Below, one piece after another: positions 36,983-45,599 of a DNA stretch of 64,000 bases (the stretch's first letter is position 1; each line of letters opens with the position of its first letter). The DNA comes from Planctomycetota bacterium. Its GTDB lineage: Bacteria; Planctomycetota; PLA2. The DNA is taken from positions 598,839 through 662,838 of the forward strand of contig JAJFFH010000027.1 in assembly GCA_021776735.1 (NCBI GenBank), in the 5' to 3' direction. Made by a program: the position numbers and the translations under genes. The notes beneath the pieces are model-generated. The model searched no databases. It was given only the letters and a program-made list of their open reading frames with translations, and was not told the DNA's origin.

Positions 36983-39520
36983 CTACCAGTACAGACTCGC
37001 GTACACGATCAGCGTCAGCGGCGCGTCCGCCGTGAATTTCAGCGAGCGGATTCTTGCTGCGGTCGCCTTGCGTGCGGCTCCCCCGCGGAGCCCCAGTGTC
37101 AGCATGGCCCAAAGGCGCGTTTCCGGCTCTTCCCATGATGTCTTCAGCAATGCCGCGACCATGGGTCGGTTGACCTTGCTGTTGTGGCCCAAGAGCATCC
37201 GCGTCGCGAGTGCCGCCGGATGCCCAGGTTGTCCAAGCATCACGAGCCGATCGCGAAAGGCCGCGAAACGATCCGGATCGATTTCGAGACCGGCGCTTTT
37301 TGAGGTCTTGCCCAGCCAGGTGAGCCATGCGACGTCGTCCAGCGTCTTCGGAGTGGCCGCCATCGTGCGCACCGCGCCGCGCTGCGCGGGTTTCTTGTAC
37401 CGCGGATTTCCGGTCATCCAGTAGGCATACGCCAGCGCCAGGGAGGCAATCGCGTTCTCTCGCACATTGCCGCCCCAGGTTCCATCGTTGCGCTGCGCCG
37501 TGATGAGCGAGCGTAGCGCGCGCCGGACCGTCGCGGCATGCCGATTCTCCGACTTGGAGCCCCGGTCGGTGTAGCCCGCGGCCAAAAAGGCGAGAGCTGC
37601 CAGACCGGTCTGCCCGACCGAACCGAAATCGCCGTCCGTTTGCTGTCTCAACGGCAGCCGGTTCAACTCTTCCTCGAAGGCCTTCCATTCCTTCCAACGC
37701 CCCCCGCCCCCTGCGCGCAGATTCCGCCGGCCGCCGCGCCCCGCGCCTCCGCCGAGTCCGATCGCCGGGGACGTTGCCGGGCCGCGGAACGGCGCTACCC
37801 CAAGATCTCCGTCCGCTTCTTCGTCTTCCACGACCAACCCGGCGGTGTAGGGCGTCACGATCGAGTGTTTCGTGCCGAGGGTCACGATCTCGTCGACGAG
37901 TTCCTTGTTCTTGCCGTACAGCCGGGTCTGTTCAAGCAGGAAGTCCACCTTGCGTTCGGCCCAGAGGTGCGGCAGCGCGGGTACGTTGCGGACCCTGGGC
38001 AGGGTGGTGTGGAATTCGTACGTGACCGTGCGGCCGTGCAGCTTGCCGTACAGGCGCAACTTCGCCGGGCCAGACACGGCGTATCGGCAAAAGACAATCA
38101 GTTCGTCGCCCGAGAACAGGTCGGGTAGCCGTCGCGGATAGACGTCGGCAAGGCCGTCCGCTTCGAGGCGCAGATCCGTCAGGACGGGATGATCGATCCG
38201 GCGAAAGAACCGGGACAAGACGAGTTCGAGATTCTCGCCGCGAGTGACGTATTCGCGACCGCCGCGGCTGTCGCCCGCGATGCGGTCCAGAAAATCCACG
38301 TTCTGATCGAAGCCGACGCCGAAGACGAACAACCGTTGGTCGGCGACGTTGTGTTTCCTGGCACGGGCGATGAGTCGCCGCGGATCGCGTTCACCAACAC
38401 TCGGAAGACCATCGGTCAACAGCACGACAAGCCCGAGGCGTTTGCGGTCACCCAGCGCAAACGCCTCGGTCAACGCGTCGTCGAGAGCGGTGCCGCCGGC
38501 CGCGTCGCGGCCGCGCACCCACGCGATGGCTTCGCGTTTCGTCTTGTCGGTGGCGAACTCGAGGCCCCGTCGAAAGTGCTTGGCGACCGTCGCAAACGCC
38601 ACGACGCCGAAGCGATCACGCGGCCCGAGACGTTCGATACCGTAGGCGAGCGCTGCCACGGCTTGATCGAGCTTCTCGCCGCTCATCGATCCGCTCGTGT
38701 CGAGAACGTAGACGACGTCCTTGCCGACGGAGGACCGCTCGGCGCGCGCGACGCGAGGAGTCTTGAAGAGCGCAAGGAGCGTTCCGGGCGCGCCCGCCTG
38801 CCGATGCGCGACAAACATGGGAGGGCGTGTCGCCTGGCGTCCCTGTTCAGCGACCGGGACGATCTGCAGGACGAAATCGCGATCTTGTCCGTCACGCGCG
38901 ACGTCCACGCGCGCCTGCGTCGCCTGACTTCCGCGCGGAGAGGCCAACGACGACACGGCCAACTTGTGTGATGACGAGGTGAGCGACCCTATGAGGGAGC
39001 TCCCGAGTATGTCGATCTTGATGGCCACCTCGTTCGCGCGCGCGTTGCCCCCGAGCGGGTAGCGTAATTCGACCACTCCGTCATCCTCGCGCAGAAGCTG
39101 GCAGTACGTCAGTCGAAGCGACACGGTCTTGCCTGGCGGGATCGGAAAGACCCGGGCCTTGTAGGTCCGACGGTCGATCTTTTCGAGCAGCGCCGGGTCC
39201 TTGCGTCGCGAAACGATGCTGCGGTAGATGCGCCGCGCCTTCTTGCGCTCCAGCACCTCGCCCTTCATCACCTTGCCGTCCACGACCATGGAGAACGCGC
39301 GGACACTCGCGCCCTCGGGTAGAGGAAACGTGTAGATCGCCTCGAGCGGGCGCCGCGAAACATTGCGAAAGATCTGCTCGACAAAAACGTCCGCCACTCG
39401 GCCGTGCACGGTCGCATGAACCTCATGTCCCTGAAACGCCACACGCCCTCCGCGGGCCTCGAGGCGCGCCTGCGCAAGTACGGGGCAAACAAGCGTGAGA
39501 AAAGCGAGCAGTGTCCGCAT
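36983..39520 (-). CDS. Exported VIT - VWA - terpene-cyclase-like repeat fusion protein
   Basis: 845 residues with a signal peptide (MRTLLAFLTLVCPVLAQA). The VIT domain is at about 20-150 (EQIFRNVSRRPLEAIYTFPLPEGASVRAF, ERKKARRIYR). The VWA domain is at about 265-450 with a perfect MIDAS (DTSGSMSGE, TDGLPS). A Gly/Arg-rich hinge follows (GGGAGRGGRRN), then a prenyltransferase/squalene-cyclase-like alpha-toroid from about 630 (GLAALAFLAAGY, ITAQRNDGTWGGNVRENAIASLALAY, WLTWLGK). No DxDD catalytic motif is seen, so a binding role is more likely than cyclisation. A repeat copy lies exactly at the hinge. ATG 39520 is chosen by the signal peptide. Confidence 0.87.
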   Translation of the reverse strand: MRTLLAFLTLVCPVLAQARLEARGGRVAFQGHEVHATVHGRVADVFVEQIFRNVSRRPLEAIYTFPLPEGASVRAFSMVVDGKVMKGEVLERKKARRIYRSIVSRRKDPALLEKIDRRTYKARVFPIPPGKTVSLRLTYCQLLREDDGVVELRYPLGGNARANEVAIKIDILGSSLIGSLTSSSHKLAVSSLASPRGSQATQARVDVARDGQDRDFVLQIVPVAEQGRQATRPPMFVAHRQAGAPGTLLALFKTPRVARAERSSVGKDVVYVLDTSGSMSGEKLDQAVAALAYGIERLGPRDRFGVVAFATVAKHFRRGLEFATDKTKREAIAWVRGRDAAGGTALDDALTEAFALGDRKRLGLVVLLTDGLPSVGERDPRRLIARARKHNVADQRLFVFGVGFDQNVDFLDRIAGDSRGGREYVTRGENLELVLSRFFRRIDHPVLTDLRLEADGLADVYPRRLPDLFSGDELIVFCRYAVSGPAKLRLYGKLHGRTVTYEFHTTLPRVRNVPALPHLWAERKVDFLLEQTRLYGKNKELVDEIVTLGTKHSIVTPYTAGLVVEDEEADGDLGVAPFRGPATSPAIGLGGGAGRGGRRNLRAGGGGRWKEWKAFEEELNRLPLRQQTDGDFGSVGQTGLAALAFLAAGYTDRGSKSENRHAATVRRALRSLITAQRNDGTWGGNVRENAIASLALAYAYWMTGNPRYKKPAQRGAVRTMAATPKTLDDVAWLTWLGKTSKSAGLEIDPDRFAAFRDRLVMLGQPGHPAALATRMLLGHNSKVNRPMVAALLKTSWEEPETRLWAMLTLGLRGGAARKATAARIRSLKFTADAPLTLIVYASLYW
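37625..37650 (-). repeat. Dispersed repeat copy at the domain hinge of the VIT/cyclase-like fusion (reads QQTDGDF)
   Basis: Exact core on minus (ATCGCCGTCCGT at 37628-37639), preceded in the gene by TTGAGACAGCA. It encodes LRQQTDGDFGSVG at the entry of the alpha-toroid domain, where related proteins carry a QxxDGsW-type motif. Confidence 0.85.
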
Positions 39521-39699
39521 GCCCGAAAAAACGAGACGGAACGCCGGACGGTTCGGAGATTGACTAGGGCGTGTTGATAATCTGCTCGCCCATGGCCCGC
39601 CCCGAGCCGGCTCTACAGATGGCGTCGTCGCGACACGACCAAGCACATTCCTGGTCGGGCACTCTGGCCAGGTCCGGCACTCTGGGCTAGGCATCGCGG

Positions 39700-41598
39700 G
39701 TGATCTTTCAAACGCTTGCGGCCGCCGCGTTCTTTGTGACGGTCTTCTCGATCCCCGGGTGGCTCGCCGTCCGTTCGCTGTTGGTTGCACCGATCGCCGG
39801 ACTCTGCACCTTCGGTCCGGCGGTGATCCTGACAAGCGCGATCTTCGGCTTTCACCCGATCACGGTCGTCCTGACGTGGGTCGCGCTCGTCACGTTGCTC
39901 GGACGGGTCAAGCTGACGGGCCTGCCGCAAGTCGCGTTCGAACTCCCCGGACCTGACGGCGAGCCCGCCAGCGACGGTTCCGACGGCCCGTTTCCCGGCC
40001 CCTCGTGGCGAGCCGCCCTCGGCGTCGCGTTCGTCGCCGCGATTCCCACGCTGCAGTTGTTTCCCGTCTGGACCGGGGGAGGACTCTGGCTCGACGGGGC
40101 GTACGTCGAGCAGGCCAAGGTGTCGCTCGTCGATGCGTTCGCCCGCCACGGCCTGCCCGCGCAAAACCCGTATCTCGGCGGCACGGATCTGTCGTACTAC
40201 TTTGCGTCGCACTTCCAGGCCGCCCTGCCGCGCATGCTCCTCGGCCTCCACGCATGGCCGTGCCTCATCGCCTTCACCTGGTTTGCCGGGGTCTCGCTGA
40301 TCGGAGTCCTCGCAACGTGGGCGCACGAACTCGCCCGCGCGTCGGGACTCCTGATCCTGCTCACGGCCCTGGGCCCGCCGACGCTCGCGCTCCGCAAGAT
40401 CGGCCTGATTCGTCCGGCGGTGACGACCCCCGAACTGGAAGGCATCGGCCCGCTCATCATGCAGATCGAAACGGTGCCACAGCATGTCGCGGCGGCGGCC
40501 GCCCTCATCTTCGCCATGCGGCTCGCCGTACGCCGGCCCCGCGGGACCGTGTGGCTGCTCGGCGGCGCGTTCGCTTTCGCGGCGGGCAGTTCGGCCTGGC
40601 TCGCCCTGGTGTTTTTCTTGTGCGTGCCCGCAATCCTCGCCAGGCGACGCGAGCTGGGACGGCTGGGGTTCGCCGCGGGAGGCATCGCCGTCCTGATCTG
40701 TTTTCCGCTCGTGACGGCCATGATGTCGGGCAAGGGGGGCGCGGCGGCGCCGGTCGAGTTCTCGGTGTTTCATGCATCGCGGCTTACCGACCGGAGCTGG
40801 GCGCATCTGATCCTGTATTGGATCCAGTTCACGCCGCTCTGGATGGGGCTCGCGTTCCTGGCCGGATGGCGCGGTCTGTTCCACGCCAAGCGTAGCGCGT
40901 TCCGCGACATCAGCGTCCCCTGCATCCTCATCCCCCTGTGCGTGACCCTGCTCTTTCGCAGCACGCTCGTGCACAACGACCTCGGCTGGTGCGCGGTCCT
41001 GCTGCCTTGCGCACTGCTCAACGTGTGGGCCGCGGTCGCGCTGCGGCGCCGCCTGATGCCACGGATCATCGCCTACGGGGGGATCGGGCTCGGTCTTTGG
41101 TCCAGTGCACGCTGTTGGGACCGGCCGGATCCCAAACCTGCCGAGATTCGTCAGGAGCAGACCCTTCGTCGCCGCTTCGCGATCCAGCCCGCGGCGTGGG
41201 CGGTCGTGCGCCGCTACGCCGGCCCCAATGACTTGGTCCAAAACAACCCCGACGCATTCTCGGGGATCACTTCGGGAGTTACCGACGAGCCCGGCAACAT
41301 CTCGTGGGCGATGTTTGCGAACCGATCGGCAGCGGCCGGTGATTCGACAAATCTGTTCGTGTATGCATGGCGGCAGGGTGAACGGCCCCGGGACACGCTG
41401 CGCGCCGTGCGGAGCGTGTTTCGCCATGAGAAACCGGCCCCCGCGGCGGTCCGGCGACTGGCCGAGGAGCTAAACATCCGCGTCCTGCTTGTCGGACGTG
41501 ACGACGAGGTCTGGCCGGGAGCCGCCATCATCGCGTCGGGGGCCTACCGGCTGGCCCACGGCGCGAAGGACTATCGAGTCTTCGTCCGCGAGAAGTAG
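39700..41598 (+). CDS. Polytopic membrane protein, GT-C-like
   Basis: 632 residues with about 11-13 membrane helices and a C-terminal soluble part (from about 490). The loop PYLGGTDLSYYFASHFQA after an early membrane block resembles the LNYYYFGH-type loops of DUF2298/GT-C polyprenyl-phosphate-dependent glycosyltransferases. The exact family is uncertain and no confident catalytic DxD is placed. GTG start at 39700; ATG 179 nt upstream of 39700 belongs to the diverging gene. It is followed 120 bp later by a UbiA-family lipid-phosphate transferase, which fits cell-envelope glycan or lipid assembly. A one-mismatch repeat core lies in its second helix. Confidence 0.65.
   Translation: MIFQTLAAAAFFVTVFSIPGWLAVRSLLVAPIAGLCTFGPAVILTSAIFGFHPITVVLTWVALVTLLGRVKLTGLPQVAFELPGPDGEPASDGSDGPFPGPSWRAALGVAFVAAIPTLQLFPVWTGGGLWLDGAYVEQAKVSLVDAFARHGLPAQNPYLGGTDLSYYFASHFQAALPRMLLGLHAWPCLIAFTWFAGVSLIGVLATWAHELARASGLLILLTALGPPTLALRKIGLIRPAVTTPELEGIGPLIMQIETVPQHVAAAAALIFAMRLAVRRPRGTVWLLGGAFAFAAGSSAWLALVFFLCVPAILARRRELGRLGFAAGGIAVLICFPLVTAMMSGKGGAAAPVEFSVFHASRLTDRSWAHLILYWIQFTPLWMGLAFLAGWRGLFHAKRSAFRDISVPCILIPLCVTLLFRSTLVHNDLGWCAVLLPCALLNVWAAVALRRRLMPRIIAYGGIGLGLWSSARCWDRPDPKPAEIRQEQTLRRRFAIQPAAWAVVRRYAGPNDLVQNNPDAFSGITSGVTDEPGNISWAMFANRSAAAGDSTNLFVYAWRQGERPRDTLRAVRSVFRHEKPAPAAVRRLAEELNIRVLLVGRDDEVWPGAAIIASGAYRLAHGAKDYRVFVREK
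39763..39780 (-). repeat. Candidate degenerate dispersed-repeat core inside the GT-C-like gene
   Basis: CTCGCCGTCCGT at 39763-39774 is one mismatch from the core and is followed by TCGCTG. It encodes LAVRSL, the same frame as DIAVRL elsewhere. Could be chance. Confidence 0.35.
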
Positions 41599-41718
41599 TC
41601 CTGCCGGGATCCCTGTGGCCGGCCGGCCCTACCATGCGCAGATGCACTCGCGCTTCGTGGCGTTCTTGATGGCGTTCCTGATGGCATTCTCGATCGACCG
41701 GCTCCCGGAGGTTTGGCG

Positions 41719-42576
41719 ATGACCCAGTTGCTCCGGCTGATGCGGCCTTGGCACTGGAGCAAGAACCTCCTGTGCCTCGCTGGCGTGATTTTCAGCGGCA
41801 ACGCCGCCGACCCGAGCCAGATCCTGCGCGCCCTCGGCACGGCCGTCGCCTTTTGCGCCGCCTCGGCGACGATCTACATCCTCAACGACTTTCTGGACCG
41901 GAACCGCGACCGCGAGCACCCGCGCAAGAAAGACCGCCCGCTCGCCAGCGGCCAGGTGTCACTCGGAGCCGCCACGATCCTCGCGGGAGGGCTGGCACTG
42001 GTCGCCGGACTCGGCGGCATGCTCCTCGGGCAAGGCGTCGACGCCTGCATCGCGCTGTACCTGCTCCTCGGCATCGCCTACTCGATCGGCCTGAAACACA
42101 TCGTCCTCGTCGATGTCCTGACAATTGCCCTCGGCTTCGTCCTGCGCATGGTCGCCGGCATCTACGCCCTCGACCTGCAACCGACGGCATGGTCGATCCT
42201 TTGCACGTTCTTTTTGGCGCTTGTGTTCGGCTTCGGCAAGCGGCGCGTCGAACTCGGCGCCGACGACGCAAACCACCGACCCGTCCTCGCAAACTACACG
42301 ATCCCGCATGTCGACAACATGCTGAACAGCGCCGCGACCTCTACGGCGATCTGCTACGCACTCTTCACCGTCAGCGCCGGCAAGAATCCGACCCTGATTC
42401 TCACGCTCCCGCTGGTCTGGTACGCCCTCTGGCACTACGTCACGGCGGTCATCGGACACACGAGCGGAAAGCCGGAACTCCTGGTCTGGCGCGACCGCCG
42501 CCTGGTCTGGACCGCGGTCGCATGGCTTACCCTCTATTCGGCCATTCAGTACGGGGGTTTTCGGTTGCTGCGGTAG
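41719..42576 (+). CDS. UbiA-family prenyltransferase, decaprenyl-phosphate phosphoribosyltransferase type
   Basis: 285 residues, about nine membrane helices. The N-terminus MTQLLRLMRPWHWSKNLL and the first Asp-rich motif NDFLDRNRDREHPRKKDRPLASG match the subgroup that transfers phosphoribosyl from PRPP to polyprenyl phosphate (Rv3806c-like), rather than quinone-forming UbiA. The cytoplasmic GFGKRRVELG segment also fits. GGAGGT six bases before ATG 41719 fixes the start. Downstream of the GT-C-like gene, so a polyprenyl-linked pentose donor may feed it (inference). A long-form repeat follows the stop by 5 bp. Confidence 0.85.
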   Translation: MTQLLRLMRPWHWSKNLLCLAGVIFSGNAADPSQILRALGTAVAFCAASATIYILNDFLDRNRDREHPRKKDRPLASGQVSLGAATILAGGLALVAGLGGMLLGQGVDACIALYLLLGIAYSIGLKHIVLVDVLTIALGFVLRMVAGIYALDLQPTAWSILCTFFLALVFGFGKRRVELGADDANHRPVLANYTIPHVDNMLNSAATSTAICYALFTVSAGKNPTLILTLPLVWYALWHYVTAVIGHTSGKPELLVWRDRRLVWTAVAWLTLYSAIQYGGFRLLR

Positions 42577-42581
42577 GAGCG

Positions 42582-42638
42582 TAAATCCGCAGGGCGGATT
42601 TACGTAGTAGGAGAAAAGCAGACGGACGGCGATGTCTC
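42582..42638 (+). repeat. Dispersed repeat, long form, directly after the UbiA-family gene
   Basis: 9-bp perfect stem (TAAATCCGC 42582-42590, loop AGG, GCGGATTTA 42594-42602), then CGTAGTAGGAGAAAAGCAG, then the exact core at 42622-42633 plus GTCTC. Same order and spacing (19-20 nt) as the copy at 26950. Confidence 0.9.
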
Positions 42639-42696
42639 GACCGATGTTCGTACTCGCCGATGACTTCGCGCGCCCCCCGGGCACTTGGCGGGCCAA

Positions 42697-45159
42697 TCAC
42701 TTCGCAGGCTTGCGGACGATGATGCGGCCTCCGCCTTCGGCACCCGCCAGACCGGTTGTGGCGCGTTTGAGAAACAACAGGGCGTACGCGGTATCGATCG
42801 CCTCGCCGTAGCCGCGGCCGGTCTGGACCCCGCGCGCGGCCGGATCACCCCAAGCGCCGTTTTCCTTTTGGCGCCGCACGATGATCGCCGCGCCTTCGGC
42901 GTACCAGTCGAAATCGTCGAACTGCTTCACGCCGGTGAGGATGCACGCACGTTCGACGCCGTAGAAGGCGTAGAGTTCCTTGTTGGTGTAGCCGCCATCC
43001 AGCAGTAGCTCGCCCAGCCGCTTCATGCCGCGAACAATGCGGTCCTCGGTCTTCACCTTCTTGGTCACCTCGTTGCCCGACAGCGCCTCGATACAGATCG
43101 CCAGCGTGGCGACGCCCGCGGTCGTCATCGAGAACTCGTGCTTGGTCGTGCCGCGCGGTCCATAACCCCAGCCGCCGGTGCGATTCACGCTTTTGCGCCA
43201 GTAGGCGGCGTTTTTGGCCCACACCTCGGCGGGGGCCTTGAATCCCGCACGCCACGCCTCGCGCAACGCGAGGATCGCATACTGCGTATTCGAGTTGTCG
43301 CCCCTGCCGGGGCGGCGCTCGTACACCTTGTCGTGGCAGTGGTAGGTCCACTGGCCGTTGTCCAGCTGACCTTGCCAGATCCGGCGGGCCAGGGTGCGGA
43401 TCGACTGCGCGTGCGCTTTCTCGTCCACGGACTTCAGGGCGAGCGTGAGCATCGACAGCGCGTACGTGTAGCGCCGGACGCCCGGGAGCGCACCGCCGGG
43501 CAGGAGCGTTTTTTCGAGCGCCTTCCTGATCGCCGGATCGTCGGCCGGCACGCCGGCGGCGCGCAGGGCGTAAACCGCGAGCCCGGTAGCGCCCACGACG
43601 GTCTCCGGCGAGTCCGGAAACGATGGCCACTCCGCGCGACCGTCCTTCAACAGATCGGCGCGCAGAAACTTCGCGCCGCGATCGATGGCGGCGGCGACCA
43701 CGCCCGGCGCCGAGAGCACCGGCTTCTTGTAGTTGTCTCGTTTCGCTGAAATCCACGAGCGCCACAGATCGGCGTCGGGCGGCAGGTCCAGCCCCGAGAG
43801 CATCATCAGCAGGAGCTGCGCGCCACGACGAACGGACTTGTCCTCGTGGCGCAGCAGCTCCACCAGTCGCGTCACAATGCGGAAGTCCGGTTTTTTGGCG
43901 AAATCGTCCAGGATTGCGCGCGCCGCGACCGGCGACAGGGCCTCGCGCGCCCAGGCTGCCGGCAAATCCCCCAGTGCCTTCGCCCGCCGCCCGCGATCCT
44001 TGAGAATCTCGCGCGCCTCCTCGGCGAGCGCCGGGATTTTCACCGCCTCCTGCAGCGCCGCACTTGAGAGTCCACGCCGCACAAGGTCGCGAAACAGATC
44101 GACCCGAGTCTCGTGTTCGATCTGAAGCCCGGCCTGAAGGAACGCGGTATGGTCGGGATACCAGCGCGCGAGGCCGCGTAGAACGGTGAGCTGAAGATCC
44201 ACGGGACCGTGTTTCGGATACAGCTTGCGCAGCAGTTTCGCGCGCTCCGGCTCCGGACCCGCGGCGAGCGCCACCGCGACCGGGCGGGCCGCGTAGGGTT
44301 CCTTGCGCGCGAAGCGGCGCGCGAGCGAATAGAGCTTTTTCCAGCCCTTCTCGCCGCGTGCGGAAAGCACGCGGCGGGCCGCAGCGGCGTCGGCGCTCAA
44401 CGGATAGTCCGCAACCAGCTTCGCGAGCTTGCCCTCGGACAGGTCGCTCAGCGCCGCATCGCCGCGGCGCGGCAAGGCCGTGGGTAGTTCGATCGTCAGC
44501 ACCAGTTCGTCGATGGCCACGGCGGACTCCCGCACCCAAAACCCGAAGACATCGCCGTCCGTTTGCTTTTTTTGCGGGTCCTTCAATCCGGGCTTCTTCG
44601 GTCCGAAAGCACGCCATAGCGAACCCAGTCGAACGTAGCCCGCGGCGTCGAACGCGATTTGGCCCGGCTTGCCTTTCGCGAAACGGCGCTGGATCTGGAC
44701 CGCTGGCGCGCGCGCGAGTTCGCGGTACTTGAAGTCCTTGCCGAAGCGGCACGACGCGAGAAAAAAACCGCCCGCCTCCGCGAATCGGTGGTCGATCATG
44801 TCCGCGACGATCGGGCCGAGGAAGAACCCGAGGTCGTTTTGGTGGCGTGCCGTGAGCTGAAAGACCGCGCGGCGAACCCGACCCGCCTTGTGCGCCAGGC
44901 AGCCGGTGCCTTCGAGGACGAGTTGCTTGTTCTCGATACGCCAGCGCGCCGTCCCGGCGTCCGGAAGCAGGCCCGCCGGCCGCAACGTCTGAAAATCCTC
45001 GAGCTGGCTCTTTTGGGAGAAGTCGTAGCGGACCGTCACGACGGTGCCCTCCGCCGCGATCACTTCGCCCGCGAAATGATCCTCGACGGTTTGAGCGCGG
45101 GCGGGCGAGCTGCAGAGTCCGTGGAGAGCGAAAAGGATGACGGCAGGAAGAACACGCAC
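42697..45159 (-). CDS. Exported terpene-cyclase-like repeat protein with N-terminal LamG-like region
   Basis: 820 residues. The signal peptide MRVLPAVILFALHGLCSSPARA supports the GTG at 45159 over the upstream ATG at 45213. Residues about 30-220 are beta-rich (DFQTLRPAGLL, WRIENKQLVLEG, QIAFDAAGYVRL), like a laminin-G/concanavalin-type fold. The middle is helical, HEAT-like (about 230-480). The last about 330 residues are prenyltransferase/squalene-cyclase-like toroid repeats (GATGLAVYALRAAG, DNGQWTYHCHD, TGGWGYGP, MTTAGVATLAICIEAL, ENGAWGD). No DxDD motif is seen. A repeat copy lies between the first two parts (KKQTDGDVFGF). Confidence 0.83.
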   Translation of the reverse strand: MRVLPAVILFALHGLCSSPARAQTVEDHFAGEVIAAEGTVVTVRYDFSQKSQLEDFQTLRPAGLLPDAGTARWRIENKQLVLEGTGCLAHKAGRVRRAVFQLTARHQNDLGFFLGPIVADMIDHRFAEAGGFFLASCRFGKDFKYRELARAPAVQIQRRFAKGKPGQIAFDAAGYVRLGSLWRAFGPKKPGLKDPQKKQTDGDVFGFWVRESAVAIDELVLTIELPTALPRRGDAALSDLSEGKLAKLVADYPLSADAAAARRVLSARGEKGWKKLYSLARRFARKEPYAARPVAVALAAGPEPERAKLLRKLYPKHGPVDLQLTVLRGLARWYPDHTAFLQAGLQIEHETRVDLFRDLVRRGLSSAALQEAVKIPALAEEAREILKDRGRRAKALGDLPAAWAREALSPVAARAILDDFAKKPDFRIVTRLVELLRHEDKSVRRGAQLLLMMLSGLDLPPDADLWRSWISAKRDNYKKPVLSAPGVVAAAIDRGAKFLRADLLKDGRAEWPSFPDSPETVVGATGLAVYALRAAGVPADDPAIRKALEKTLLPGGALPGVRRYTYALSMLTLALKSVDEKAHAQSIRTLARRIWQGQLDNGQWTYHCHDKVYERRPGRGDNSNTQYAILALREAWRAGFKAPAEVWAKNAAYWRKSVNRTGGWGYGPRGTTKHEFSMTTAGVATLAICIEALSGNEVTKKVKTEDRIVRGMKRLGELLLDGGYTNKELYAFYGVERACILTGVKQFDDFDWYAEGAAIIVRRQKENGAWGDPAARGVQTGRGYGEAIDTAYALLFLKRATTGLAGAEGGGRIIVRKPAK
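44546..44573 (-). repeat. Dispersed repeat copy inside the cyclase-like gene (reads KKQTDGDVFG)
   Basis: Exact core on minus (ATCGCCGTCCGT at 44551-44562) with near-consensus flanks on both sides (GAAGAC on the left, TTTGCTTTTTTT on the right). One of the best-preserved copies. In frame with the host. Confidence 0.9.
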
Positions 45160-45599
45160 CCACGAATCGTAACGGCGATACTCCGCGCGGAGAACGGCCG
45201 AAGACAAAACCAACGGCCAAAATCAAACTCGAGGGTTGTCGTGTGTGCGGATCCGCTTATGCTGGCGCCATCAACCCTTTTGGGCCCTCGGCCGCACCGC
45301 TTAGGTGGCGGGCCAGGACCAATCAAGGGAGGTCATTCGAATGCGGATCATCCCGACTGTTTCTTCCCTCGCGTGAGCGGGCCTTTTTCGCCTCCACGCT
45401 GACCGCTGCCTGCCCCGGGTTCGGAGGACTCTTCGCAACCCCGGATTGCCTTGGCGGCGCGTGAGTCGGGCAGCCTGCTCCGTCCTGGAGTGGGTTCCCT
45501 CGTATTTCCCCGCGCGTGACCCCTGCTTTGGGACTCCCTTACGGGGGCCACCACCACCGATCGAACGGAATCGAACAAGAGCGGGGAAGGGAGACCTCG
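45160..45599. other. 440-bp gap without a recognisable gene
   Basis: Lies between the diverging cyclase-like gene and the ABC exporter. No coding frame on either strand looks protein-like. A weak hairpin with a T5 run is at 45368-45388, and a CCGGGTT / AACCCCGG pairing is at about 45416-45446. It may be a long leader for the exporter; no riboswitch family is recognised. Confidence 0.4.

Noticed and set aside
45368..45388. Intrinsic terminator with T5 in the gap before the ABC exporter
   Set aside because: The stem is only five pairs with a wobble and no gene on that strand needs terminating there.
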